From: Verrucomicrobiia bacterium
GTDB lineage: Bacteria; Verrucomicrobiota; Verrucomicrobiia; Opitutales; Opitutaceae
Direction of reading: 5' to 3'
DNA length: 64,000 nucleotides
NCBI GenBank assembly: GCA_011525695.1
Contig: WYBX01000154.1
Location: forward strand, 62,001-126,000
Shown here: piece after piece, positions 43,156 to 51,759 of the stretch
How positions within the stretch are numbered: the stretch's first letter is position 1
Layout: the number at the start of each line of letters is the position of its first letter
Notes under the pieces: model-generated
Told to the model about the DNA's origin: nothing
The model's database searches: none
Seen by the model: the letters and a program-made list of their open reading frames with translations, nothing else
Position numbers and translations under genes: made by a program

Positions 43156-44655
43156 TCAGAATTGCTCAGCCATTGCCACTGCTTTGAAAAGCGCCGATGC
43201 CTTGCTGACCGTTTCCTGATATTCCGAAGCGGGCACCGAGTCGGCCACGACGCCGGCTCCCGCCTGGATGTGGATGAGCCCATCTTTCAACAGAGCGGTT
43301 CGTAACATGATGCAGGTGTCCATGTTACCATCGTATCCCACATAGCCGAGCGCCCCGGCGTAGATTCCGCGCTGCGATGGCTCATATTGCGCGATGATTT
43401 GCATTGCCCGCACCTTGGGAGCCCCGCTGACGGTGCCCGCAGGAAAGGTCGCCCGCATCAAGTCATAGGCCGTTCGTCCGGCAGCAATCCGCCCCTCCAC
43501 CTGCGAGACAATGTGCATCACATGGGAGTAGCGCTCCACGACCATCATCTCGGGCACCTTGACGCTTCCGAACTCGCAGACCCGTCCGATGTCGTTTCGC
43601 GCCAGATCGACCAGCATCAGGTGCTCGGCCCGCTCCTTTTCATCCGCCAGCAAATCCTTCTCGAGGGTCCCATCCTCGGCAGCCGTGGCCCCCCGCTTTC
43701 GCGTGCCCGCAATCGGCCGGATCTCCACCAGCCCGTCCGTCAGCCGGACATGGACCTCCGGCGAGGCTCCGACGATCGAGAACTCGCCGGTCTCCAGGAT
43801 AAACATGTACGGCGACGGATTCACCGTCCGAAGCGCCCGATAGAGATCCAGCGGGGATTTCGAAAATGGCCGGGTGAATCGCTGTGAAGGGACAAACTGG
43901 ATGATGTCTCCCGAGCGGATGAACTCCTTGCCTTCCTCGACCACGCGCTCGAAACGCTCTGCGGTGAAATTGCCTGCCGGCAGTGCAATCCTGGGCGTAT
44001 CGATCAAAGGCGCGGGCGCCAGCTCCCGCGGATGGCGCAGGATCGCATATAATTCCTTCAACTCAGCCACCGCTGCCGCGTAGGCCGCCTCGACTGGATC
44101 TTCCGAGGGGTTCCTGGCATGCACGTGCGCGTTCACACACAGCCGCAACGTCTGCTTCGCCCGATCGAAGATCAGGAGCGAATCCGAGAACATGAAGTAA
44201 AGCAGCGGGGTCCCGAGTTCGTCCCGCGCCACCGCCGGAACCGTGGCCTCCAGCCGGTTGACATATTCGTAGCCGATGAATCCGACCGCGCCTCCGGTGA
44301 ACCGCGGCATGCCGGGCAGCACGACCGGCTGGTAGCCGCGCATCTCCGCCTCGATCAAGGTCAGCGGATCGTGCGGGGTCGGCAGCGTCTTGGTGGGCTC
44401 GCCCGGAACCCGGATTTCGGTGACCTGCGGCCCGCATGCAAAGACCTTGCGCGGCCGGCAGCCGATAAAGCTGTAGCGAGACAGGGTTTCGCCACCTTCA
44501 ACGGATTCCAGGAGGTACGACGGGCCGGCCTGCTTGAGCTTGGCATAGGCCGAGACCGGCGTCTCGAAGTCAGCCATCAGATCCGTGTAGACCGGTATGA
44601 CATTCCCCTGGGTTACCAGGTCGCCAAACACTTCCCTGCTCGGATGAATGTTCAT
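43156..44655 (-). CDS. trpE: Anthranilate synthase component I
   Basis: 499 residues, the family's usual length. The N-terminal domain has the tryptophan-feedback element LLESVEGGETLSRYSFIGC. The chorismate-binding domain has GDIIQFVPSQRF, PSPYMFILETGEFSIVGASPEVHVR, RPIAGTRKRGAT, ADEKERAEHLMLVDLARNDIGRVC, ATFPAGTVSGAPKVRAM and HIQAGAGVVADSVP. It turns chorismate and ammonia or glutamine into anthranilate, first step of tryptophan synthesis. No trpG is adjacent. It lies 50 bases after glmS on the same strand, with a hairpin right before its start codon. Confidence 0.97.
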   Translation of the reverse strand: MNIHPSREVFGDLVTQGNVIPVYTDLMADFETPVSAYAKLKQAGPSYLLESVEGGETLSRYSFIGCRPRKVFACGPQVTEIRVPGEPTKTLPTPHDPLTLIEAEMRGYQPVVLPGMPRFTGGAVGFIGYEYVNRLEATVPAVARDELGTPLLYFMFSDSLLIFDRAKQTLRLCVNAHVHARNPSEDPVEAAYAAAVAELKELYAILRHPRELAPAPLIDTPRIALPAGNFTAERFERVVEEGKEFIRSGDIIQFVPSQRFTRPFSKSPLDLYRALRTVNPSPYMFILETGEFSIVGASPEVHVRLTDGLVEIRPIAGTRKRGATAAEDGTLEKDLLADEKERAEHLMLVDLARNDIGRVCEFGSVKVPEMMVVERYSHVMHIVSQVEGRIAAGRTAYDLMRATFPAGTVSGAPKVRAMQIIAQYEPSQRGIYAGALGYVGYDGNMDTCIMLRTALLKDGLIHIQAGAGVVADSVPASEYQETVSKASALFKAVAMAEQF

Positions 44656-44656
44656 C

Positions 44657-44681
44657 TAGGTTTTCGCTAGGCGAAAACCTA
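44657..44681 (-). promoter_or_regulatory. Hairpin abutting the trpE start codon
   Basis: TAGGTTTTCGC (44657-44667) pairs perfectly with GCGAAAACCTA (44671-44681) around a 3-base loop. On the minus strand it ends one base before the trpE ATG (44653-44655), where a ribosome site would lie. No leader peptide with tryptophan codons and no U-tract are seen, so it is not a classical attenuator; a translational control element or processing site is possible. Confidence 0.5.
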
Positions 44682-44705
44682 AATGGCTTCTTGGCGAAGC
44701 AAAAA

Positions 44706-46559
44706 CTACTCCACGGTGACCGACTTCGCGAGGTTGCGCGGCTTGTCGACATCGCAGCCGCGTTCCACCGCGATGTAATAACTGAGCAGCTGGACGGGAA
44801 TCGACATGATGATGGGGAGCACGGCCTCGTGCGCCTCGGGCACCACGATCGTCTCGTCCGCCAGCCCGGCCGGCAGCTCGACACTGGCGGTCACGATGGC
44901 GATGATCGGACCCTTCCGGGCCTTGATCTCCTGCATTGACGAAATGATCTTGTTCAACATCTCGCCGCTGGGCACGAGGAAGACGCTGGGGCACTTCTCG
45001 CTGATGAGGGCAATCGGCCCGTGCTTCATCTCCGCCGCCGGATAACCCTCGGCGTGGATGTAGGAAATTTCCTTCAGCTTCAGCGCGCCTTCCAGCGCGA
45101 TCGGGAACAGGGAAAGCCGTCCAAGGAACAGCATGTCCGTGTAGTGGGCGAAGCGCTTCGCGATCTCGCGGATATGCGCGGCCTGCTCGAGGGCGATTCG
45201 GGCCAGGCCCGGCGCCGACTTGAGTGCCTCCACGAAGCGGACGCCCTCGCCAAAGCTCAGGTCGCGCATCCGGCCAATGTAGAGTGCGAGCATTGCGCCA
45301 ATCAGCAGTTGGGAGGTGAACGCCTTCGTCGACGCGACCCCCACCTCCGGACCGACATGCTGGTAAATGCCGCCGTCCGCCTCCCGGGCGATTGTCGAAC
45401 CGACCACGTTGTTCACTGCGAGCACCTTGTAGCCCTTGCGTTTGGCTTCCCGCAGCGCCGCGAGCGTGTCGATGGTCTCCCCCGACTGGCTCATCACGAA
45501 GAACAGGGTATTACGGAACAGCGGGCTGTTCCGGTAGCGGAACTCCGAGGCGTAGTCACACTCGACCGGCATCCGCGCAAACCGCTCGATCATGTGCTCC
45601 GTCACCATGGCGGCATGGAGCGCCGTCCCGCAGGCGCAGAACATGAACCGCTCGATCCCGCGGAACTCGCCCGCGGTGATGTTCAATCCGCCGAAGTTCG
45701 CGGTGCTTCCGTCCTCGGAAAACCGGCCGCGCATCGCATTTTCGAGCGCCGCCGGCTGCTCGAAAATCTCCTTCTCCATGAAGTGGGAGAACGTCCCCAG
45801 CTCCGCATCGGCGATCGACCACGTCACCTTGTCGATCACCGGCTCGACGGCGCCGGCGCCCAGCGTGGTGATCGCGAGGTTCTTCGCGGTCAAATGCGCA
45901 ATTTCCCCATCCTTCAAATAGACGACATTCTGCGTCCGGCTCACGATCGCCGCGACATCACTGGCCACGAGGCTCTCGCCATCGCCGAGCCCGATGATCA
46001 ACGGCGAACCCTTCCGGGCGGTGACCAGTTCGCCGGGCGCATCCAGCGCCATCACGACGATGCCGTAGGTGCCTTCGGCATGCCGCAGCGTCTTGCGCAC
46101 GCTCTCGACAAACCGGCTGTCGCCATTGTGGCCCGCGGGCTCCTTCGCGTGGTGGTAGGCGATGAGATTGCACAAGACTTCGGTGTCCGTCTCCGATTTG
46201 AAGGTGTACCCCTTGTCGATCAGGAACGCCTTTATCTGCGCGTAATTCTCAATCACCCCGTTGTGAATCAGGGCAATGGTGCCATCGCTGCTGAGGTGCG
46301 GGTGCGCATTCGCGTCAGTCACGCCACCATGCGTCGCCCAGCGCGTGTGGCCCATCCCCGCCGTGCCCGCGAGCCGCTGCGTGGCCCCGTCCTTTTCCAG
46401 GTTGGCCACCCGACCGATTCGCTTGGCCACCGAGAACCGGCCGTTTTCCAGGACTGCGACGCCGGCAGAATCGTAGCCGCGATATTCGAGCCGCTTGAGT
46501 CCCTCGAGAATGAGGGGGGCTGCCTTTTGTCTGCCAATATAACCGACGATGCCGCACAT
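44706..46559 (-). CDS. glmS: Glutamine-fructose-6-phosphate aminotransferase
   Basis: 617 residues, close to the usual ~610. MCGIVGYIG gives the N-terminal cysteine nucleophile of the class II glutaminase domain, which also shows EYRGYDSAGVAVL, GHTRWATHG and HNGVIENYA. Two SIS sugar-isomerase domains follow, with ACGTALHAAMVTEHMIE and VMSQSGETIDTLAALREA and, in the second, GRLSLFPIALEGALKLKEISYIHAEGYPAAEMKHGPIAL. It ends KSVTVE. It makes glucosamine 6-phosphate for peptidoglycan and lipid A. No glmS ribozyme signature is seen in the 187 bases upstream. Confidence 0.98.
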   Translation of the reverse strand: MCGIVGYIGRQKAAPLILEGLKRLEYRGYDSAGVAVLENGRFSVAKRIGRVANLEKDGATQRLAGTAGMGHTRWATHGGVTDANAHPHLSSDGTIALIHNGVIENYAQIKAFLIDKGYTFKSETDTEVLCNLIAYHHAKEPAGHNGDSRFVESVRKTLRHAEGTYGIVVMALDAPGELVTARKGSPLIIGLGDGESLVASDVAAIVSRTQNVVYLKDGEIAHLTAKNLAITTLGAGAVEPVIDKVTWSIADAELGTFSHFMEKEIFEQPAALENAMRGRFSEDGSTANFGGLNITAGEFRGIERFMFCACGTALHAAMVTEHMIERFARMPVECDYASEFRYRNSPLFRNTLFFVMSQSGETIDTLAALREAKRKGYKVLAVNNVVGSTIAREADGGIYQHVGPEVGVASTKAFTSQLLIGAMLALYIGRMRDLSFGEGVRFVEALKSAPGLARIALEQAAHIREIAKRFAHYTDMLFLGRLSLFPIALEGALKLKEISYIHAEGYPAAEMKHGPIALISEKCPSVFLVPSGEMLNKIISSMQEIKARKGPIIAIVTASVELPAGLADETIVVPEAHEAVLPIIMSIPVQLLSYYIAVERGCDVDKPRNLAKSVTVE

Positions 46560-46746
46560 GGGTGGTGGAAGTTGAGATGGAAGGGACCGGGAAAAACGCG
46601 ATCAGGACCGGGGTATGGGCCCTAAAACTCAACGAGGTGCAATAAAAACACAAATCGGGAACGGAACCAGCGACGAATCGACCGTCCATCGCGCACGCCA
46701 TTTCCGGCCGCGCGAGCCTGGCGGTGGGTCGCCCCCGGGCGGCCAC

Positions 46747-47682
46747 TCAGCCGCCCCGGATCAAGTCTGCAATGCCTTCCGCGATGGAGATCTCCGCCTG
46801 GAAACCCAGCGCTGCGGTCGCCTGCTCCGGTGCACCCACCGAGCGGGCAATGTCCCCGGTTCGTGGAGCACCATGGATGGGCGGCGGCGCCGCCGGGAAA
46901 TGCCGCCGAAACTCCTCACAAATCGAGAGCAAAGTGGTTTCGCGACCGGTGCAGATGTTGGCGACCCCCGATGCCAGCCCGGGGACGGTCGCCGCAATCA
47001 TGTTGGCCCGGGCGACATCGCGGACCGAAATGAAGTCGCGGGTTTGACGGCCGTCGCCATGGATCGTCACGGGCTGGCCGGCACGGTACCGGCGCTCAAA
47101 GATCGAGATGACGCCGGAGTAGGGCGAGGCCGGATCCTGGCGGGGCCCAAAGACGTTGAAATAACGCTGGCACCGCACGGTGAGCCCAAAGGCGGCGGCG
47201 TGACCCAGCAGCAGCGCCTCCGATGCCAGCTTGGCGGCGCCATAAGGACTGATGGGCTGCTTGTCCGCCTGCTCCCGCAGCGGGAGTTCCGGATTGTCAC
47301 CGTAGATGGCGGCGGACGACGCAAACACGACGCGCGGCACGCCGCCCTGCCGCGCCGCCTCGGCCACCAGGTGGCTCGCCCGGACGTTGAGCTCGTAATT
47401 GAGTTCCGGATTCGCGATGCTCTCCTGCACGCTGACCAGCGCGGCGAGATGGACGATCGCATCCGGCCGCGCCGCATCGACTGCCTCCCTCAAGGCACCC
47501 GGCGCAGTCACGTCCATTTCCCGGAAGACAAATCCCGGTTGCGCGAATGCATTCTCCAAATTGGCGCGGTGGCCGGTGCGGAAATTGTCCACCCCGGTGA
47601 CCCGGTGCCCCGCGGCAAGCATAAGATCAGCCGTGTGACTGCCAATGAAGCCGGCAACGCCGGTGACAAGGATGTGGGCCAT
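46747..47682 (-). CDS. NAD-dependent epimerase/dehydratase (UDP-glucose 4-epimerase-like)
   Basis: 311 residues from the ATG at 47682 (MAHILVTGVAGFIGS). This short-chain extended family member has the NAD-binding GVAGFIGSH, VDNFRTGH, DAIVHLAALVSV, the catalytic FASSAAIYG and PYGAAKLASEAL (YxxxK) motifs, and RYFNVFGPRQDP. It probably epimerises a UDP-hexose or UDP-HexNAc for surface polysaccharide. It is co-oriented with glmS downstream, though 187 bases apart, and divergent from glgC across 89 bases. Confidence 0.9.
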   Translation of the reverse strand: MAHILVTGVAGFIGSHTADLMLAAGHRVTGVDNFRTGHRANLENAFAQPGFVFREMDVTAPGALREAVDAARPDAIVHLAALVSVQESIANPELNYELNVRASHLVAEAARQGGVPRVVFASSAAIYGDNPELPLREQADKQPISPYGAAKLASEALLLGHAAAFGLTVRCQRYFNVFGPRQDPASPYSGVISIFERRYRAGQPVTIHGDGRQTRDFISVRDVARANMIAATVPGLASGVANICTGRETTLLSICEEFRRHFPAAPPPIHGAPRTGDIARSVGAPEQATAALGFQAEISIAEGIADLIRGG

Positions 47683-47771
47683 GGACGCGAACGAAAAAGT
47701 GCGGCGATACTTGCCCCCCGTCCAAAGCTCGGGCAAGTCTTTAGCTCAAACCTCTTTCCGGAGAATTTCCT

Positions 47772-49061
47772 ATGACGACTCAGAAACGCGTTCTGGCCGT
47801 GATCATGGGCGGCGGTCGTGGCACCCGGCTGCATCCCCTCACGCTGGAACGCTGCAAGCCGGCGGTCCCCCTCGCGGGCAAGTACCGGCTGGTGGACATC
47901 CCGATCAGCAACTGCCTCAACAGCGACATCAACCGGATGTTCCTGCTGACGCAGTTCCAGACCGCTTCGCTGCACCGGCATGTCCAGAGCACCTACCACT
48001 TCGATCCCTTTGGCGGTGGCTTTGTCGACATCCTTGCGGCCGAGCAGACCGAGCGGGGATCGGACTGGTATCAGGGAACTGCTGACGCCGTCCGGCGCAA
48101 CCTGCTGCATTTTCGCGCGTATCCGCACGATCTCGTGCTGATCCTCTCGGGGGATCAGCTCTACCGGATGGACTTCCGGAAGATTATCAACGAGCACATC
48201 GCCCGCGGGGCCGATGTCACGATCGCGACCGTGCCGTTCCCCGTGTCCAAGGTCGAGGGGCTTGGGCTGACGCAGGTCAATGACGACCTCTCCATCGCCC
48301 GGTTTGTCGAAAAGCCGAAGGATCCGGCGGTGATCGAGGGGCTCGCGCTGAGTCCGGCCCTGCAGGCGACGTTGCAGAGCAAGTCGACGGAGAAGCACTG
48401 CCTCGCCTCGATGGGCATCTATGTTTTCAACCGCCAGGTCCTGGCGGAGGCGCTGGAGAACACGATGACCGACTTCGGCAAGGAGGTCATCCCCGGGCTG
48501 CTTGGCCGCAAGAAGCTCTACGCGCACATATTCGAGGGCTACTGGGAGGACATCGGCACAGTAAAGGCATTCTTCGACGCCAACCTCGCGCTCGCGCAGC
48601 CGCTGCCACCATTTAATTTCTTCGTCGGTGGTGCGCCGATTTACACCCAGGATCGCTACCTGCCGGCGTCCAAGCTGAACAAGTGCGCCATCGATCACGT
48701 GGTGATCGGCGACGGCTCGATTCTGACCGATTCGTCGCTCCACCATTGCGTGCTCGGGATCCGCTCGTTCATCGGCGAAGGCAGTTCGCTGGAGGACACG
48801 ATCGTGATGGGTTCGGATTACTACGAGACTCCGGAGCAGCTCGCTGCGAATGTCAGCAAGGGCCGGCCGCATCTGGGCGTCGGGCGCAATTGCCGGATCA
48901 AGGGCGCGATTATCGACAAGAACACGCGCATCGGGGACGGCTGCGTGCTGATTGCGGATGGCAAGCCCGATGGCACCTTTGCGGGCGGCCTGGTCATAAT
49001 CCGCGACGGCGTGCTGGTCGTCCCGAAGAACGCCGTGCTGCCACCGGGCACGACGGTGTGA
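47772..49061 (+). CDS. glgC: Glucose-1-phosphate adenylyltransferase
   Basis: 429 residues, typical length. The nucleotidyltransferase N-terminus is VLAVIMGGGRGTRLHPLTLERCKPAVPLAGKYRLVDIPISNCLNS in consecutive blocks, followed by LILSGDQLYRMDF (catalytic Asp) and FVEKPKDPAVI, with GTADAVRRNL as the G-T-A-D-A-V block. The C-terminus is a left-handed beta-helix with hexapeptide-like turns (IGEGSSLEDTIVMGSDYYE, GVGRNCRIKGAIIDKNTRIGDGCVL), as in plant and cyanobacterial forms. It makes ADP-glucose for glycogen. The next gene is convergent. Confidence 0.97.
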   Translation: MTTQKRVLAVIMGGGRGTRLHPLTLERCKPAVPLAGKYRLVDIPISNCLNSDINRMFLLTQFQTASLHRHVQSTYHFDPFGGGFVDILAAEQTERGSDWYQGTADAVRRNLLHFRAYPHDLVLILSGDQLYRMDFRKIINEHIARGADVTIATVPFPVSKVEGLGLTQVNDDLSIARFVEKPKDPAVIEGLALSPALQATLQSKSTEKHCLASMGIYVFNRQVLAEALENTMTDFGKEVIPGLLGRKKLYAHIFEGYWEDIGTVKAFFDANLALAQPLPPFNFFVGGAPIYTQDRYLPASKLNKCAIDHVVIGDGSILTDSSLHHCVLGIRSFIGEGSSLEDTIVMGSDYYETPEQLAANVSKGRPHLGVGRNCRIKGAIIDKNTRIGDGCVLIADGKPDGTFAGGLVIIRDGVLVVPKNAVLPPGTTV

Positions 49062-49101
49062 CCGTGCGCCGCGTTTTTGGCTCTGGCATGGATCCGTTTC
49101 G

Positions 49102-49129
49102 CGGCCGGGGCGGAGCCCGGCCCTCCATG
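49102..49129. repeat. 28-bp intergenic element, copy 2
   Basis: Identical over 28 bases to 12695-12722, and like that copy placed between two convergent genes (glgC and the outer-membrane protein). The bases just before it (from CATGGA at 49088) are similar but not identical to those before copy 1. Confidence 0.7.
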
Positions 49130-49174
49130 TACGAGGTTCGGAACGTTTCTGATTACGGTCGGGGACCCGGCCGC

Positions 49175-49945
49175 TCACCAGCTCCAGTTCAAACGCAGCG
49201 TATGAGTCCAGTCGGTGGCCGCGCGGTTGAGCCCGCGCATGAGCTCATAATCGAGCGCGAGCCGTGGGCTGAGCATCCATACGGCGCCGATCCCGAGTGA
49301 GCCCGATGTGTCGGATCCGCCGGTCGAGGCAGCTTCCAGCGCCGCCTCCGCATAGGCGCCGAGGGTGGAGGTGAGGCTGCGATGCAGGTACCCGCTCAGC
49401 AGCCAGCGCGAATCGTAGCCGTTGTCGTCCGGATTGCGCACCACGTCCCATTGGAGCATGGTGCCGGCCAGCACGCCCGCAGGAAGGCTCGTTTCCCAGG
49501 GAAGGATGAAGCCCCCCTCGACGGACTCGCTCCCCACGCCACCCGTTCCGGTCGGCACGCGCGCATAGGGGATGATCGCGGCCGCGCCACCCGACTCGCC
49601 CTGCCAGAACCGCCACTTGGTGCGAAACGAAAGGTCGCCCAGCCCGGAGTGCGACGTGTGCGACCCATTCGCTTCGATCCGCTCCCGGAGGAAAACGTCG
49701 GCTCCGATCTGGAGATCGATGTTTTCAGTGAGACCGAGCGACACGACGGTTGAGGCGATGGCAATGGCTTCGTACTTGTGTCCCTCGGGCGCATTGCGAT
49801 CGAAGCCGAGCCGGAGTCCGTCGATTTCGAAGAGGACACTGCCCGGCCCGATGGGCTGCGGGGATTCAGTCAGCTGCGCCGGGAGTGAGACGGCGGCGCC
49901 AAGCCAGAGCAGCAGGGCAGGGAGGCACTTGGGGATTCGAATCAT
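49175..49945 (-). CDS. Outer-membrane beta-barrel protein (transporter-like)
   Basis: 256 residues from the ATG at 49945, with a signal peptide (LPALLLWLGAAVSLPAQ). The mature part alternates polar and hydrophobic residues in strands (LTENIDLQIGADVFLRER, GLGDLSFRTKWRFWQG, GGFILPWETSLPAGVLAG, DSRWLLSGYLHRSL) and ends in LRLNWSW, an aromatic C-terminus typical of outer-membrane barrels. It resembles the phenol-degradation MetA-like / generic transporter barrel group. The substrate is unknown. It follows the DtxR-type regulator gene by 122 bases on the same strand. Confidence 0.75.
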   Translation of the reverse strand: MIRIPKCLPALLLWLGAAVSLPAQLTESPQPIGPGSVLFEIDGLRLGFDRNAPEGHKYEAIAIASTVVSLGLTENIDLQIGADVFLRERIEANGSHTSHSGLGDLSFRTKWRFWQGESGGAAAIIPYARVPTGTGGVGSESVEGGFILPWETSLPAGVLAGTMLQWDVVRNPDDNGYDSRWLLSGYLHRSLTSTLGAYAEAALEAASTGGSDTSGSLGIGAVWMLSPRLALDYELMRGLNRAATDWTHTLRLNWSW

Positions 49946-50067
49946 TTGGGGCGGGGAGAAAGGACGCTCGGCGCAGGGAGGCCGTAACAATTGGCGGCGG
50001 CGGTAGCTGGCTCGCATTGGGGAATCGTCGCTGGGCGCAGATGTTCGCCCATGGCCTCGCGATAATC

Positions 50068-50736
50068 TCACGAAGCCTTGGACGCCTCAACCAGGATCCG
50101 GCCCGCGGCGGCGAGGCTCAGCGCAATCGATCCGGCGGCGTCCGTCTTCAGCGTCACCAGCCCGGCCATCAGGTTGCGATCGGTCACCTGTAACGCGGCG
50201 CCCGGCAGCAATCCGTTCTGCTCGGCATAGCGAAGAAAGTCCTCCGATTGCTCGAGGATTCGCACGATTCGCAGCGGCCGCTCGGCCACGCAGGTCGCCA
50301 AGGTCGCATAGACCTGGGATTTCAACTTCCCCTGCCGGGTGGGAATGGGATCGCCATGCGGATCGGTGTCGGGATGTCCCAGCAGGGCGTCCAGCCGGTC
50401 CAGCACCTCGTCGGAAATGACGTGCTCGAGCTGCTCGGCCTCTTCATGGACCTTGGACCAGTCCATCTTCAGGACGTTGACGAGGAAGGTTTCGACGAGC
50501 CGGTGCTTCCGCAGGACGCTGAGCGCAACGCGGCGGCCATCGGGGGTGAGCCGGACGCCGTGGCGGGGTTGGTGTTCGACCAGCCCTTCGTCGGCGAGCG
50601 CCTTGACCATCGTGGTGACGGTGCCGGGCACGACATCGAGGGCGAGCGCCAGGGCGCCCATGGAAACCAGGGTTTCGCCGCTTTCGGAAAGCAGCAGCAC
50701 GTGCTTGAGATAGTTTTCGACCGTGCTGGTGGCCAT
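50068..50736 (-). CDS. DtxR/MntR-family metal-dependent transcriptional regulator
   Basis: 222 residues from the ATG at 50736. Helix-turn-helix MGALALALDVVPGTVTTMVKALADEGLVEH, then the dimerisation and metal-binding domain GVRLTPDGRRVALSVLRKHRLVETFLVNVL, HEEAEQLEHVISDEVLDRLDALLGHP. A C-terminal SH3/FeoA-like domain (AEQNGLLPGAALQVTDRN) completes the three-domain DtxR layout. It binds Mn(II) or Fe(II) and represses uptake genes. It is divergent from the metal ABC transporter across 93 bases, so it probably controls it. Confidence 0.9.
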   Translation of the reverse strand: MATSTVENYLKHVLLLSESGETLVSMGALALALDVVPGTVTTMVKALADEGLVEHQPRHGVRLTPDGRRVALSVLRKHRLVETFLVNVLKMDWSKVHEEAEQLEHVISDEVLDRLDALLGHPDTDPHGDPIPTRQGKLKSQVYATLATCVAERPLRIVRILEQSEDFLRYAEQNGLLPGAALQVTDRNLMAGLVTLKTDAAGSIALSLAAAGRILVEASKAS

Positions 50737-50760
50737 GCCCTCGGAATGCAAATTTATCGC

Positions 50761-50796
50761 TTTGAGGCAAACAAAGATTCTTTTTGACTCCTCAAA
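50761..50796. promoter_or_regulatory. Inverted repeat between the DtxR-type gene and the sit-like operon
   Basis: TTTGAGG (50761-50767) and CCTCAAA (50790-50796) face each other across 22 A/T-rich bases in the 93-base divergent gap. The position is right for an operator controlling both genes. It also holds the smaller dyad TTTGAGGCAAA at 50761-50771. Confidence 0.4.
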
Positions 50797-50829
50797 ATAC
50801 CCGGCATTGGCTCCCCCGCGTTCCCACCC

Positions 50830-51759
50830 ATGAAGCCCCTTGACCATGTCCCTGCGAAGCGCCCATCGCCGGCCGGCCGGCTTGCCGCCCTCGGTGGATT
50901 GCTGGCACTTGCTCTTCTCGGTTTACAGCCCATCCAGGCTGCACCCAAGCGGATCGTGACCACGTTCACGATCATCCAGGACATGGCGCGGAACGTCGCT
51001 GGTGACGCCGCCATCGTCGAGTCGATCACGAAGCCGGGTGCGGAGATTCACGGTTACGAGCCGACGCCGCAGGACATCGTCAAGGCGCAGCGGGCGGATC
51101 TCGTGCTTTGGAACGGGCTGAATCTCGAGCGCTGGTTCGAACGCTTCTTCGGCAACCTCCGGCGGGTGCCCAGTGCGGTACTGAGCGAGGGCATCGATCC
51201 GATCGGGATTGAGGAGGGGCCCTATACCGGCAAGCCCAACCCCCACGCCTGGATGTCGCCGACCAACGCCTTGATCTATGTCGAGAACATCCGGCGGGCG
51301 CTGGTCCAGTTGGATCCCGCCAACGCCGCGACCTACAATGCCAACGCCAAGGCCTACAGCGCGAAGTTCGCCGCCCTGGAGGCGTCCGTCCGGGCCGAAC
51401 TCGCCAGAATTCCCGCCGAACGCCGCTGGCTCGTCACGAGCGAGGGGGCCTTTCCCTACCTGGCGCGCAGTTTCGGCATGAGGGAGCTGTTTCTCTGGGC
51501 CGTGAACGCCGACCAGCAGGGCACGCCGCAGCAGGTGCAAAAGGTGATTGATGGAATGCGGCGAAACCGGATTCCGGTGATCTTCAGCGAGAGCACCGTC
51601 AGCGACAAGCCCGCGCGGCAGGTCGCCCGCGAGACCGGTGCGCGCTATGGCGGCGTCCTGTACGTTGATTCACTGACGGCCGCGGACGGTCCGGCGCCGA
51701 CCTATCTCGAGCTGATGGAATGCAACGCCAGGACGATCGTGAAAGGATTTTTCCCATGA
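50830..51759 (+). CDS. Metal ABC transporter substrate-binding protein (SitA/MntC-like)
   Basis: 309 residues with a signal peptide (LALLGLQPIQA). Cluster 9 metal-binding residues are visible in order: His in EIHGYEPTPQD, His in NPHAWMSPTNA, Glu in VTSEGAFPYLARSFG, Asp in LYVDSLTAADG. The absence of a long His-rich loop favours Mn/Fe over Zn. It sits in the periplasm (possibly lipid-free) and delivers metal to the SitCD-like permeases. First gene of a four-gene operon with 4-base overlaps. Confidence 0.93.
   Translation: MKPLDHVPAKRPSPAGRLAALGGLLALALLGLQPIQAAPKRIVTTFTIIQDMARNVAGDAAIVESITKPGAEIHGYEPTPQDIVKAQRADLVLWNGLNLERWFERFFGNLRRVPSAVLSEGIDPIGIEEGPYTGKPNPHAWMSPTNALIYVENIRRALVQLDPANAATYNANAKAYSAKFAALEASVRAELARIPAERRWLVTSEGAFPYLARSFGMRELFLWAVNADQQGTPQQVQKVIDGMRRNRIPVIFSESTVSDKPARQVARETGARYGGVLYVDSLTAADGPAPTYLELMECNARTIVKGFFP

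Noticed and set aside
44656..44705. Classical trp attenuator before trpE
   Set aside because: The 50-base gap has no leader peptide with tryptophan codons and no terminator U-tract; only the start-site hairpin is present.
46560..46746. Possible glmS ribozyme upstream of glmS
   Set aside because: No glmS-ribozyme core is seen, and the ribozyme is mainly known from Firmicutes-type genomes.
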